In this document: one piece after another, positions 1-30,263 of the stretch
Layout: every line of letters begins with the position of its first letter
Position numbering within the stretch: the first letter of the stretch is position 1
Notes under the pieces: generated by a model
The model's database searches: none
The model's input: only the letters and a program-made list of their open reading frames with translations
Told to the model about the DNA's origin: nothing
Program-made: the position numbers and the translations under genes
NCBI GenBank assembly: GCA_033032175.1
Contig: CM065318.1
Span: 17,298,001-17,362,000 of the forward strand
DNA length: 64,000 nucleotides
Direction: 5' to 3'
Source of the DNA: Saturnia japonica
Lineage: Eukaryota; Arthropoda; Insecta; Lepidoptera; Saturniidae

Positions 1-344
1 ATTTTTGTATGCCATTATGTCTTTTAGATAATATCAGTATGATTGTTAAACTTTGATATTGGTTAACATTTAAAATGATTTTAGTTGGGTATTACCAAAG
101 CTTATACAAGTCAAATACCGTTGGCTGAGTTGGGTGAGCTGAGGTTTTTATTTAGTTGCTGTTTTTCATACACAAAATATAGCATGTGGACGAAGTCGCG
201 GGCACAACTAGTAAATAATATAATAATACCAGTCTATTCCAAGAAGAAAGACAGGTTTAATTAGCAGCCCAAGATGTATTGGCGTTTTCAAACTATATTT
301 TTCCCATACACAATGGTATTGTACTACCATGATTAACTCTCCAC
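1..344. other. Rtca intron, repeat remnant
   Basis: No exon was seen. The stretch near 186-212 (gacgaagtcgcgggcacaac) is the reverse form of the lepidopteran 'GTGCCCGCGACTTCG' repeat end that recurs near 2210 and 41155. Confidence 0.5.
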
Positions 345-965
345 CGTGCCTCTTACTTTTTTATTCTGGCTGACTATACTGTTAGCCTTAGGTGCCCTAG
401 AAACTAGAGCCTCTGACGGCGTTTACACCTTCACCGTGGCTTGGGGGCGAGCGCTTAAGGCACTCAGCCGCAAAAGCGTGGGCAAAAAGCGCACAAGGGT
501 GCCAAAGTGGCCGGACCTTGGCTTGGGCTGTTGCTTCGATTGCGATTGCAATCTGACTAATTCCCTATCCGTAGAAAATTCGAACTAAACTAACTGCCTT
601 CTGGGAGGAAGGAAGCAACATGTGTATATGTAAATAAATAGTGACCTGAAATTATGGTGTACACTAGCGTAAAAAAAAGGTCCCTTACAGAACCAATGTA
701 CCTGTGTGGTGTGCACGTATGTATAAACATATTGTGTGTAATGACGTGTGTGGGTAGCTAAGTGATTGCAAGTGCAGTGCCACCTGTATCGCGCGGGCGG
801 CGCCAAACTCAAGGGCTTCACACCGAGGAATGGACCTAGGCTTGAGTTGCCGCGAGAGGGAGGTCGCGGCGGTGAGTGTGCGGAAGCGAAGTTAGCCGCC
901 CGCCCCCTGCGGAGGGAACGGTGGTTTCGCGGGCGAGGGCGCGAACACGTTCTGTTTTGAGAGAC
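345..965 (-). repeat. A-tailed retroposon family, copy A
   Basis: This is a divergent copy, in reverse orientation, of the repeat seen intact at 3710-4330 and 57990-58520. Shared blocks are the ctgactatactgttagcctta segment, gggggcgagcgcttaaggca, the GTG/CAC-rich tract around 690-760 and the GC-rich block at 780-940. The T-run near 355 corresponds to the A tail. Short ORFs here do not match between copies, so no protein is called. Confidence 0.7.
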
Positions 966-976
966 GGTGGAGTAAA

Positions 977-1262
977 ACTTGTTTTCTCAAACATGCATGC
1001 AAATCCTGTCATTATTTTGGAAAAAAGAATACGCGAAGTATTGAATATACGGACATGCCAAGAATTATAAAAGAAATCCAATCAAAGAGTATTTAATAAC
1101 CCCAGCACACCGTTTCATACAACATTGCTGGAGCGTTGTAATTTTCCAAATTCAAAAAACGCTCCTGCAATGGATTTGATTTTGTTTGTCCGTAAATTCG
1201 ATACTTCGCGTGTTCTTTTTTCGAAAATAATGGTAATATTTCTATGGATGTTTGAGAAAAGC
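977..1262. repeat. Foldback (inverted-repeat) element
   Basis: An imperfect palindrome. The left arm 977-1081 (from cttgttttctcaaacat through cggacatgcc) is mirrored by the right arm 1171-1262 (ggatttgatttt through atgtttgagaaaag), with an inner repeat around gctggagcgttg/aacgctcctgc. About 285 bases in total, non-coding, MITE-like. Confidence 0.7.
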
Positions 1263-1776
1263 ACTATATATATGCCTCGGCGGAAATGGAAATTGCCTAT
1301 TTAACAGGCTTTGCAATAATGTACTACTTATTATTGCTTCGATTTTATCGTCGGGATCGGAAAAGATATTACGCGGCGGCTTTCACTAACGGGCGTCGCT
1401 TACTTATTTCCCGTACTTGCCTACAGCTTGCCTGATTGTTTGACGTTCATGATTATTGCTCCGCTCCTGTGAAGTTAAAACAGCTTATAGGCTATAACTT
1501 TGATCTATAAATCCTAACTAATATTATACATGAGAATGGTTGTACGATTGCTACTCAATTACGCAAAACGGCTAAACGTACTTCGATGAAATTTGGCAGA
1601 GATTTATAACCTAGATTTATTAATCTACTAGTATCTAGGATACTTTTTATCTCGGTAAACATTTTTTAGTTCAGGCGAGCGGAGCCTTTAAAATACAACA
1701 TATTTTTTTTCTGTTTCGTAGTTCCAGAGGTTAGTGCGTTTAAATAAAAATTATTATAAAGGACATGATAATATAC
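1263..1776. other. Rtca intron, no feature seen
   Basis: AT-rich sequence downstream of the last visible Rtca exon. No terminal Rtca exon and no repeat recognised. Confidence 0.5.
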
Positions 1777-21626
<19,850 letters not shown>

Positions 21627-21639
21627 GACCCTGCATGCA

Positions 21640-23035
21640 AGTTTATCTGTAAATGTTCAAAGAGCTTTATAATTTTAAGCTCTGCATCTTAAAATTACAC
21701 ATTGCTCATTCTGGAGGTCATAGACCAATAACCAGAGGCTGGAGGTTAAAGTCAATTATATAGAGGTAAGGATGTGAAAAAAAAAAATCGATTAATAAAC
21801 AATTATTTTTTAATAAAAAACGATTTCTAATTTAAATAAAATGATTATTTAAAAATCAATTTTTTTTCAATGGCGATTTTTTTTTTAAATGGATCTAATA
21901 TAATTTTTTTTCCTGACAATAGGTATTTAATAATCCTTCTTACTGAATTGCTAACTAGTCCTCTTTATTGAAAACCATTACTGCTATTATCAAGTGATTA
22001 TAGTGATAAACAAGTTGGTGGCTCCCTTGTTAGAACTTTCTAGGGAGTTTTTGTGGCACATCAAAAAGTATGCTTACAGTTTATATTTATAATCCATTCC
22101 ACATGCACAAGCTATATCACACAAAACGCTACCAGTATTACATAATATAGGGTCTAAAACCTAAGTTAATGGATCTATACTACTACTATTAAGCTGAAGA
22201 GTTTCTTTGTATGGTTGAACGCTCTAATCTTAGGAACTACTTCTTCGAACGAAAAAAATATTTTTTGTTGGATATCCCATTGATCGAAGAAGGCGTATAG
22301 ATATATTACACAACGCTACGACCAACAGAAGCGAAGAATCAGTAAAAAATATTGCAAAAACGGGGAAGGATTATTGCTTTTGGGAGCTTCCATTGCGTGC
22401 GCTGCGTAAATGCTTAAAGTTATTCAACAATCATGTGTGACGGAATTGTTTCCCTTAAAAAGTTAAAAAAGTCCGTGTTAGCAGTTGGCTATCTTTTAAA
22501 GTTCACTCAATATAACCTTTTTTATGGTAATAAAATTTGTTCTAAAATAATGAATTATTTGCGAAGGTGTTTCTTTATACATGGTATTAACTTTATTGAA
22601 ATAAAATATTCATCACAAGTATCTAATTTTGAACAAAATTGTCCTTGACATCAATTAATTTCAATAAATATCTTAGGAGATATCACAGTTTTAAAATAAA
22701 TCCGCAGCAAAGTAAACAAAGTTTCAGGTCCTTTAGAATTGTATTATAGGTGCCTACGACCCAATCTTTCTAACCCTCTCTCTCTCTCTCTCATGTTACG
22801 CGGACGAAGATGCGCGAGTCAGTTAGTTAAAAATAAAAACCAAATATCAAAACATGTCATTTTAAGATCCCACCAAAAACTTCAATCGCCCTTATCACCC
22901 ATAAATATCGTTATTTATAATTAATTAATGAGTTGTTTTTTAATTTAATATTGTAGTTTTGTGTTCAAAAGGATTGTAATACAAGTAATGGAACGCACCA
23001 CCCGCGTCTTTGGAACTATTTACGCAGTGTATAAT
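21640..23035. other. Upstream of Rtca; dispersed repeats
   Basis: It holds an aaggatgtgaaaaaaaaa/atcgattaat tract (21765-21900) like the end of the hAT-like MITE at 29560. A repeat at 21905-22075 (ggtggctcccttgttagaac) recurs in reverse at 61800-61960. A (CT)n microsatellite lies at 22775-22793. No CDS. Confidence 0.55.
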
Positions 23036-23420
23036 AATTTTTAACTGTGCCCCACGGTTTCACGGGTGTTAATTTTATACGACAAACACCGCAACGCTAG
23101 TGCACCCATGTAGTCTATCATAATTGTTCTTCCAACAAATACAAATTATTTCAATTTTCCATTATCTCCTAAACTATGTGTCCAAATGACATGCAAAAGA
23201 GCAAAATTTAACTTCATAAAATTGTCTTTAGGATGAAGTAACTCTTGTTCGTAAGGATTAATATACCATGTGTAAAATAATGATCTTAAATCACTTTTTA
23301 ATGTTAAACCATTGTTTGTTATAATAATAGCTAATTGTGAGTTATGCATAACATATAGGCATATGCTATTGCGGACTATTTTAAAGATGTACCTACTAAG
23401 GCCCAATATTTTTGTACAAC
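23036..23420 (+). repeat. Dispersed lepidopteran repeat
   Basis: It begins actgtgccccacggtttcac and shares more than 300 bases with 44062-44420, including catgtagtctatcataattg and ggatgaagtaactYttgttYgtaagg. Non-coding. Confidence 0.7.
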
Positions 23421-23989
23421 TTTTACAACTCGATTATTTGAAACTTATTACCTTTACGATATCTGTGCGAGTGTAAGTCTTTGCACGTGTTCTGAAAATT
23501 GAAATTAAAATAATTTTCGAACACTGCTGTTTTAATTTCTAATTATAAAATTGCAAAATATGTGACATCGCACTAGGTAGGGAGGGGTTCTCACAAATGT
23601 GACAATGACGGGGGAGGGGTCAAAAAATTATGAAATTTTTGTAACGTAATTTATGGATGGCCCCAAAACGAAATAATTTCATTTCCGAGACTAAAGTAAC
23701 CTAACAGAATATCAATCAGTAACAGAACATCATAACTGTTGTCTATCGTTTTTATATTTATTCCTTATTGCTCAAGGCATAAAGTTCATTATTTCGTGGC
23801 AACAAACCTCGTTTATACTGATTGGGCCAGAAAGGCGTACGATTTTAAAAATACTTTTGCGTTTGAACCTTATTTGCGGGGGCTGCGCGGGTGGTGGGGA
23901 TGAGAAGCTCGGTTCTCGGAAATTTAGTCTTTTAGTCGCGATGGATCGCTTCACTGGAGCGTAGCGTGCATTCTGCGTTAAACATTATT

Positions 23990-24920
23990 ATAAAAATGGC
24001 GATTCGTGCGCTATTGTTCGACGTTTATTTCGGCGTGAGTTTGGATTACATGACGTAAATCAGTGTCCGAAGGATTTTGTGATTCGATCGTGGTTCAGAA
24101 AGTTCGAAGCTACTGATTCGACTCTCAAACAGAAGCCTGCGGGACGCCCAAGGTCAACAAGAACGGAAGACACAATAGAACAAGTTAGAGCTTCAGTTCA
24201 ACGTAAACCTGGCATATCAACTCGCAAGCGATCAGCTGAACTTGTGGTGTCCAGAACGTCCTTGCGTTGAATTTTGTTGAAAGATTTGAATTTGCACCCG
24301 TATAAAATTCAACTTGTGTAGGAAATACTGCCAAATGACTCAATTTTACGACGAGTTTTTGTTGAAATTATGTTGGAACGCTTTCAGAGTTTTAACAATA
24401 TTCTGTTCTCCGACGAAGCCCACTTTCACTTAAATGGGCATGTCAATAAACAGAATTGCCATTACTGGGCGGCCATATCAGAACACGGAATTGTCGGACC
24501 CTATTTTTTTGAAAATCAATAAAGGCAATCTGTTTACTGTAAATTCCGACCGATTTAAGGGATTTTTTCTTTCCGCAACTGCAACAATTTGAAGCTTATA
24601 ATCGTGCGACGTGATTTCAACAAGATGGTGCGATATGCCATTCATCTAATGCTTCGTTGGCGGCTGTAAACGAGATGTTTGCTGGGAAACTGATATCGCG
24701 CCGAGGTGACATTGCATGGCCGCCTAGAAGTCCGGATCTAAGCCACCGGACTTTTTCATGTGGGGATACCTGAAAAGTAGTCTACTCCAACAACCCAGCC
24801 ACGATTAACCAGTTGAAGATAAATATCCGAGATGTAATGGCAGCTATTCCTCGTGCAATGTGTCAGCGAGTTTTTACCAATTTGAGATTCAGATTCGCCT
24901 ATTTCGTAAATAACAATACA
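23990..24920 (+). pseudogene. Tc1/mariner-superfamily transposase relic
   Basis: Pieces in shifting frames: FVIRSWFRKFEATDSTLKQK and RPRSTRTEDTIEQVRASVQR (paired HTH region, 24079-24270), ILFSDEAHFHLNGHVNKQN (24395-24450, first catalytic Asp present), FQQDGAICHSS (24617-24650, second Asp present), and WPPRSPDL with FFMWGYLKS (24718-24780). Frameshifts near 24000 and stops near 24268 and 24318 disable it. Confidence 0.85.
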
Positions 24921-25689
24921 AATTTTTTTTAATATTGTTTTTTATACTTTTTTGTTGTTGTTTCTTATTAGTTGACCATTATTGTTCATACCTTAAAACT
25001 GATTGAAATGTTTGTTCGTAATGTAACATTGAATCTGCACTTGTGTAATGGGATTTATAGATTTTCTAATAAATGATAAATCGTTTGACATTGTCCTATC
25101 TTACATAATGTCAAGGACCGTTGGTAGTGTTTCTAATTATACGACCACCACTGTATATATATTTAATTGGTTTCTCGGAAACGGCTCCAAAGATTTGGAT
25201 GAAACTTTGTATTTAGATACTGTTTTACATTCAAAGTATATCTGGCAAAGGGGTTTGTTTTTTTTTACATAACACACTGAGCAGAGCTCGGTCACCCAGA
25301 TATTAATAATAATTACAGGTAATAATAAAAATAATGACAAAAAAACAATGACTCATCGAGTTACGTAATCATGTAGATCTTAGATAAGACGTACGAAAAC
25401 TTCAAATAGTCTTCTCATTAGGGAATACTTACCGTACAAATAAAACACAAACAAACAAACAATTTATTGTAACCAACATGGCAATATATAACACATATTC
25501 ACTTTCAATACATAAAACTTAGTTCCTAGCAAGTAAATAGACATACCAAAACATTATAAGATAGGTAATCTTTACCCTAATATCAAAAAACACGTAAGTT
25601 TAATCAATAGGTCATTCTAAACGTTATACTTCCTAAATACGTTACTAAACACTACATATAAGACAAAACCATTTTACCAAACTACAAAA
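24921..25689. other. Spacer, LINE-like remnant
   Basis: 25160-25310 resembles 18780-18900 (aaagatttggatgaaactttg..., agctcggtcacccagatatt against aggtcaatcgcccagatatt), so it is probably another piece of the same LINE family. The rest is AT-rich. Confidence 0.45.
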
Positions 25690-26070
25690 TAACAGGTGTG
25701 TATATCAAGACGTCGTATAAAAGATATTGTAAACATCCTGCAAAATTAACAGGTGTGTTTAACAAGACATCGTTTAAAATATATTGTAAATAATCTACCA
25801 TGAAACACGAAATAAAGGACATTGAATGGTTAAAATATATTGTAAATTATCTACCATGAAACACGAAATAAAGGACATTGATTGGTTATACGTAAAAAAT
25901 GCAGAGGTGACAACTTATAAACATAACATCCTGCAAAATAACAGAAATAACAGTGTGTATAACAAGACATCGTAAAAAAGGTATTGTAAATAATCTACCA
26001 TGAAACACGAAATAAAGGACATTGATTGGTTATACATAAAAAATGCAAAGATGACAACTTATAAACATTA
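25690..26070. repeat. Complex tandem repeat downstream of the piggyBac-like gene
   Basis: A unit of about 53 bases (attgtaaataatctaccatg... to ggacattgattggtta) occurs at 25784, 25840 and 25984. Around them is a larger unit with catcctgcaaaat and gtgtgtataacaagacatcgt. It lies in the likely 3' UTR or 3' flank of the minus-strand gene ending at 26182. Confidence 0.75.
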
Positions 26071-26181
26071 AATTTCTTAAACATCTTGCTGTGAGGCGAT
26101 ATCTACCCATAAGTCCTATACAATAAAACTTGCTTAATATAAAAAAAAAAACAGTATCGTGTGTTCCAGAGACTTACTTTC

Positions 26182-28031
26182 TTACTTACACACATACTTG
26201 GCATGGTATGCTGTGTAGCAACCCTCGATGCACAAATTTACATTGCAAGTGCTACACCTGCATACTGTCGTGCGCCGCACTTTGGCTTCGTGGCACCATT
26301 TGCAGCGCTGCGATTTTTGGTTTTTAGTCGGTAAGTGCAACTGAGACAATGGGGCCGGTGATGGTGATTCTATTTGATTTAGTGCTCGAGGGCTGTACAT
26401 CTGTAGCATTTCCCGTACCAACTGCAGTCGGAAATCTCTGTTTCCGAGCTTAGTTTGTTGAGTGCGGTCGTGGTTGTAGATGACCAGCGCGTTGTGTACC
26501 GACACGTTTACAAGCCGGCGGAAAAGTTTTTTATACCAGCAAATATTACTTACCCTCTCTACGGGGAAGGCAGAGAGCATCTGATCTCTATGATCGACGC
26601 CGCCCATAAGGAGGTTATAGTCCAGCACAACTTTTGGCTTGTACCTATAGTACCCATATTTTTCCTTTCCGCAGACTTCTGGTTGGTGGAACGTCGATAT
26701 CATTGCTACGACGTTTTTGTCCTTCCACACGACCACACTTAAATCTTTTGTCGTACTGAAAGACACTTCACCCTCTTTCATGTTGTTTTTGTTTTTACAT
26801 TTGAGAGTCTCCGGAACAAACTCTCTGTTGAGTCGCAGAGTGCCTATGGTGTCAGTTTTGTATTTAATTTTAAGGAGCCTAGATAGGAGTGGCGCATTAT
26901 AAAAGTTGTCCATTACAATGGTGTGGCCTTTGCCAAACAATGGTCTCATTAAGGTATACACAATCCGAGATATAGCACTCTCAGGTTCATGTACTTCAAT
27001 CGCTTCTTGTGGCGCATGGACGTGCCCCTTGCTTGAATACACCTCCATTCTCCACAGGTAGCCAGTCTTTGACTCGCACAATTCGTAACTTTTGATACCT
27101 ACCTTCGCTCTTTTTGTTTTAATCAACTGTGCAAATGAGAGTCGGCCTTTCCATAGAAGAAGCGACTCGTCGATCGCGACATTTTGCTCGGGTAGGTATA
27201 TCGTGCTAAATTTGTTATTTAAATGCTTGATGATGGGTATGACCTTGTCGAGTTTGGAAGCATTTTCGGGCAAGATGGTGTTGTCCACAAAGTGTAGACA
27301 CTTTTTTAATAGTATAAAGCGATTGAAGGACATGACTTTTCCAAAAGCCCCAATCCTTAATTGTTCATTTCTGGGATACCAATATTCTCGTTCCACATTG
27401 TTCACCACCAAAGATTGGAGCATCATAATGGTCAAGAATGTCCAAATTTCCTCACCAGTGGTGACTTTCCACCGAGACATCCTGGAGTTGATTTTTGAAG
27501 CAGCTTGCATTTGGTGTGCATAACGGTTTGTCTCGAGAACAATGTGGTCGATGATATCGTCATCCCAGATTTTCTTTAACACCTCCAAGGGAGTTAGTCC
27601 CATGACCTCAAACGTTGGACCAGATGGGCCAGTAAATATCTCTCTGACTCCCTCAAAATGATTAAAATCGCTACGCCAATCAAAAAACAATAGATCGCCG
27701 TCGTCAGAGTCAGCTATGGCTCGAAGAGCGACGTCAGCTTCGGTGCCCATACGTTGTATGTCCTCAGCAAGGGCGGGGTTATCCAAGTCGTCGGTTTCCG
27801 CCGGGTAGTCGAAGACGTTTCTTGGACGCAACGAAATGTCTGCTTCGATTTCGCTGCCGCTGTCGTCCGGCTCTATGAGCTTAGGTTGTATGTCCACAGC
27901 AAGGGCGGGGTCATCCAAGTCGTCGGATTCTGCGGGATAGTCGAAGACGTTTCTTGGACGCAACGAAATGTCCGATTCGTATTCGCTGCCGCTGTCATCC
28001 GTCTCTGTGAGCTCGCGCTTTATGTCGACAT
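26182..28031 (-). CDS. piggyBac-like transposase exon
   Basis: The acceptor CTGCAG is at 28037-28032 and the stop TAA at 26184-26182. It has 616 codons and no interruption. The first 85 residues are Asp/Glu-rich with 2-3 tandem repeats of about 42 residues. The transposase core carries the three expected Asp, and the C-terminal Cys/His-rich domain follows. If the exon were used alone, the first in-frame ATG (27963) would lie inside the first repeat. Confidence 0.9.
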
Positions 28032-28947
28032 CTGCAGTATATATTTTATTTATTGCTGATCTTATTTATATACAGTCACCGATGTAACTCGTTATATCGT
28101 GCCTCACTGTAACACATATGGGGAACTCACCGATATCGTAGGACATAGTACTCATGCCCGATCCAGGCGCCGTTCTGGAAGTACTGGACTCTGAAATATT
28201 TTCTCAAAATATTAGTATAATATCCACAAAAAATATTAAAGATTTTTTTTAATAGTACTAACGAGGTGTAAATCCATTTAATTCAATGTCGGCAGACACA
28301 GGTTTGACAGGTGAATCTGTAGCCTGAATAACCCTTAAGGACGGAAAGAAGTTGACCTTCCGTTTCCTTTCATTCAGCAAGGGTCTTTTCTTTGCCATTT
28401 CCGGAGGCGTGCCCCCGATGACATCATCGTCATTGTACTCTACGGTATTTTCTGGAATACAAAAGTACAATGTATTGCATGAGTAAACACAAAAAACTGA
28501 TTTTAGCTATAGGAATCATTAGTCTTACCCATGACAGAGTTCAGGACGAACGTATCCACCGATGGCCCCGTTGACATTGCCTCGGCTATCGTTTCTGAAT
28601 TTAGGAGAACAATGTTTATGTATTAATATGGATAGATATACACAACAGGTAATAACAGGATAAAATACTGCACATACCATGAGGTTTTCTTGGGGGAGGG
28701 ACAGCTGGCTCCTTTCCCTTTGCCTTTCTGTAGTTAAAAATAAATATTCGATTAAAATTTAATATAAGGTTATGATTGACTGACTACCATGAACACGTTT
28801 GTTTATATATACTTACTTCGACTCTGGAGCATCCGAAAACATAAAATAGCCCACTTCTTTTTTTTCTTTCTTGTCCGCCAAGAGCTCCTGCTGGTTCGAA
28901 GTCAGCTTGGCACGATTCTTAGCGTCTTGCGCTTTTGATGCTCTCAT
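26182..28947 (-). CDS. Six-exon gene ending in a piggyBac transposase
   Basis: Exons: 28947-28817, 28727-28678, 28594-28529, 28451-28263, 28190-28131, 28031-26182. Each has an AG acceptor and GT donor, and all five junctions keep phase, giving 781 residues. Exons 1-5 (about 165 residues) are charged, with QDAKNRAKLTSNQQELLADK, MAKKRPLLNERKRKVNF and SMSYDI-type linkers, and match no family I recognise. Exon 6 starts with an acidic region containing tandem copies of SLRPRNVFDYPAE-x-DDLD-x-PALA, then a full piggyBac-type transposase. The DDD triad is present in AIDESLLLWKGR, IVMDNFYNAPL and GGVDHRDQM. It ends with a Cys-rich domain (CKWCHEAKVRRTTVC, CSTCNVNLC). No TTAA-flanked TIRs were seen nearby. 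It could be a domesticated transposase or an intron-bearing element. The choice of start ATG is uncertain. Confidence 0.75.
28131..28190 (-). CDS. piggyBac-like gene exon 5
   Basis: 60 bases, acceptor TTTCAG, donor ATCG|GTGAGT. It encodes SSTSRTAPGSGMSTMSYDI; the leftover G joins AT of the next exon to give Asp. Confidence 0.72.
28263..28451 (-). CDS. piggyBac-like gene exon 4
   Basis: The acceptor is ATTCCAG and the donor CCTC|GTTAGT. It encodes ENTVEYNDDDVIGGTPPEMA, then a basic patch (KKRPLLNERKRKVNF), possibly a nuclear localisation signal, then SADIELNGFTP. If the donor is not used, translation stops two codons later at TAG (28258), giving a short product without transposase. Confidence 0.72.
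28529..28594 (-). CDS. piggyBac-like gene exon 3
   Basis: 66 bases, acceptor AAATTCAG, donor ATGG|GTAAGA. It encodes TIAEAMSTGPSVDTFVLNSV. It could splice to exon 4 or directly to exon 5; both keep phase. Confidence 0.72.
28678..28727 (-). CDS. piggyBac-like gene exon 2
   Basis: 50 bases, acceptor CTACAG, donor CATG|GTATGT. It encodes KAKGKEPAVPPPRKPH. Confidence 0.7.
28817..28947 (-). CDS. piggyBac-like gene exon 1 (coding part)
   Basis: ATG at 28947-28945 starts MRASKAQDAKNRAKL and the exon ends DAPES before the donor GAA|GTAAGT. The frame stays open upstream to about 28978 (LWRNEYFKA), where AG at 28981-28980 could be an acceptor, so the true start could be further upstream. An out-of-frame ATG (28972) heads a 16-codon uORF. 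Confidence 0.6.
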
Positions 28948-29217
28948 TGCCTTGAAGTATTCGTTTCGCCATAGACTTATAATTATTGGAAGTCAAAAGA
29001 CACAAAAATAGTTTAATCAATTTGAAAAGTACGTATCCTATGTATTACTCTGCTCTATAGTACTGTTACATTCATGGGTATTAAAAATGCCGATGTTTGC
29101 CGAGAAGAAGATTAATTCGAATTCCACACAATTACAAATTTCACGAAGACACAACACTGTTATTTATTTCACTGTGGTTTCGCTTATTTTATCGCTCGTT
29201 GTTATCGCTTTGTAATT

Positions 29218-29261
29218 CAAAACTGAACTACCTTTGGCGCCGTGCCTGAGTCGCTTAAATA
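29218..29261 (-). promoter_or_regulatory. Candidate core promoter of the piggyBac-like gene
   Basis: Minus strand: TATTTAAG (29261-29254), then TCAGTTTT (29225-29218), an arthropod initiator-like TCAGT at about 30-35 bases. The following 240 bases contain no long ORF and would be the 5' UTR. Motif-based inference only. Confidence 0.4.
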
Positions 29262-29559
29262 CCTACACAAAACGATCGCAGAAAAATCGTGAATGTCGCT
29301 AATTTTGTTGATAATTAGTTTCTATGCCTACTTGATGACGTAATCGAGGCGATACGACCTATACATGTGTGTGTAAATTGAGATGTTTACACAGACATGC
29401 GCCGCGGTTGTTTACGACGCGAACATTATTTCGAAGTACTGAGAAGTTTGTAGTTGCTTCGAGATATTTTGGGAAAAAGATTTTCTCTATCTTTTTAATA
29501 GGGTTGCAACAGGTCGTAACAGTACATACTCTACAGAAAACGTAATTTTGCAAGCACAG

Positions 29560-30263
29560 TAGGGATATGAAAAAAAAAACCATTTTGAAAAAGTCGATTA
29601 ATAATCGATTAGAGACCGGGTTTCCGGCATTACACACCAAGACGAACGCGTACGCTTTGTGTCTCAAAAATTAATGTTAATAATTGTAAACTTGTAATTA
29701 AAATAATAAAGTCTGTGTTGCTCCTCATACTGTGTTTGTAATCACAACACTACATATTCTACCTTAATAAACAACAAAATTGGGTACAAGAATGGGCATT
29801 CTCCGTTATTAACAATAATTTTTGTCTTTTTATTCAAACATGTTTATGTAAGTTGATTAATTTGATTTCTAAGTTTAATTCAATTTCTCAATAAAATATG
29901 AAAAAAATCGATTAGTTTAAAACAAAAAAGATTGTGTGGTTTTATGAAACCACGGTAAAAGTGAAACTTTTTTTCACATTATAGACATTTAACTAAAAAT
30001 TTTTGGAATAATATTCCATTAAGGGTATAAAAATCGCTTTATCAATCTTAATTTTACACTTGGCGAACTATAGGCGCCGCAATATTGGCTTTGGCTGCTC
30101 TGGCGAGCGCCTTTCACTTTATCCCTACTCCGCGGCCGACCGTCACGCGACATGCAACAGACAGACCAAAAAGTTTGACACGATCTAATAAAAGTTTCAG
30201 TTTAAAAATCGATTTTAATTCATACAAAAATAATCGGGTTTTTTTGAGAAATTCACATCCCTA
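29560..30263. mobile_element. hAT-like non-autonomous element
   Basis: Ends TAGGGATATGAAAAAA and ...TTCACATCCCTA form a short TIR. The flanks AAGCACAG (29552-29559) and ATGCACAG (30264-30271) match at 7 of 8 bases, the 8-base duplication of hAT elements. 704 bases, no transposase. Subterminal atcgattaa motifs occur at both ends. Confidence 0.72.

Noticed and set aside
1..1776. Terminal exon of Rtca
   Set aside because: No segment matched the expected DQ-IIF-MAL region in the required phase.
27092..28059. Plus-strand ORFs of 143 and 101 codons
   Set aside because: Antisense shadows of the transposase exon; the repeat in the second is the reverse of the acidic tandem repeat.
28258..28470. Stand-alone 70-codon gene
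   Set aside because: Its 5' part is intron and the rest is exon 4 of the six-exon gene; kept only as a possible alternative 3' end.
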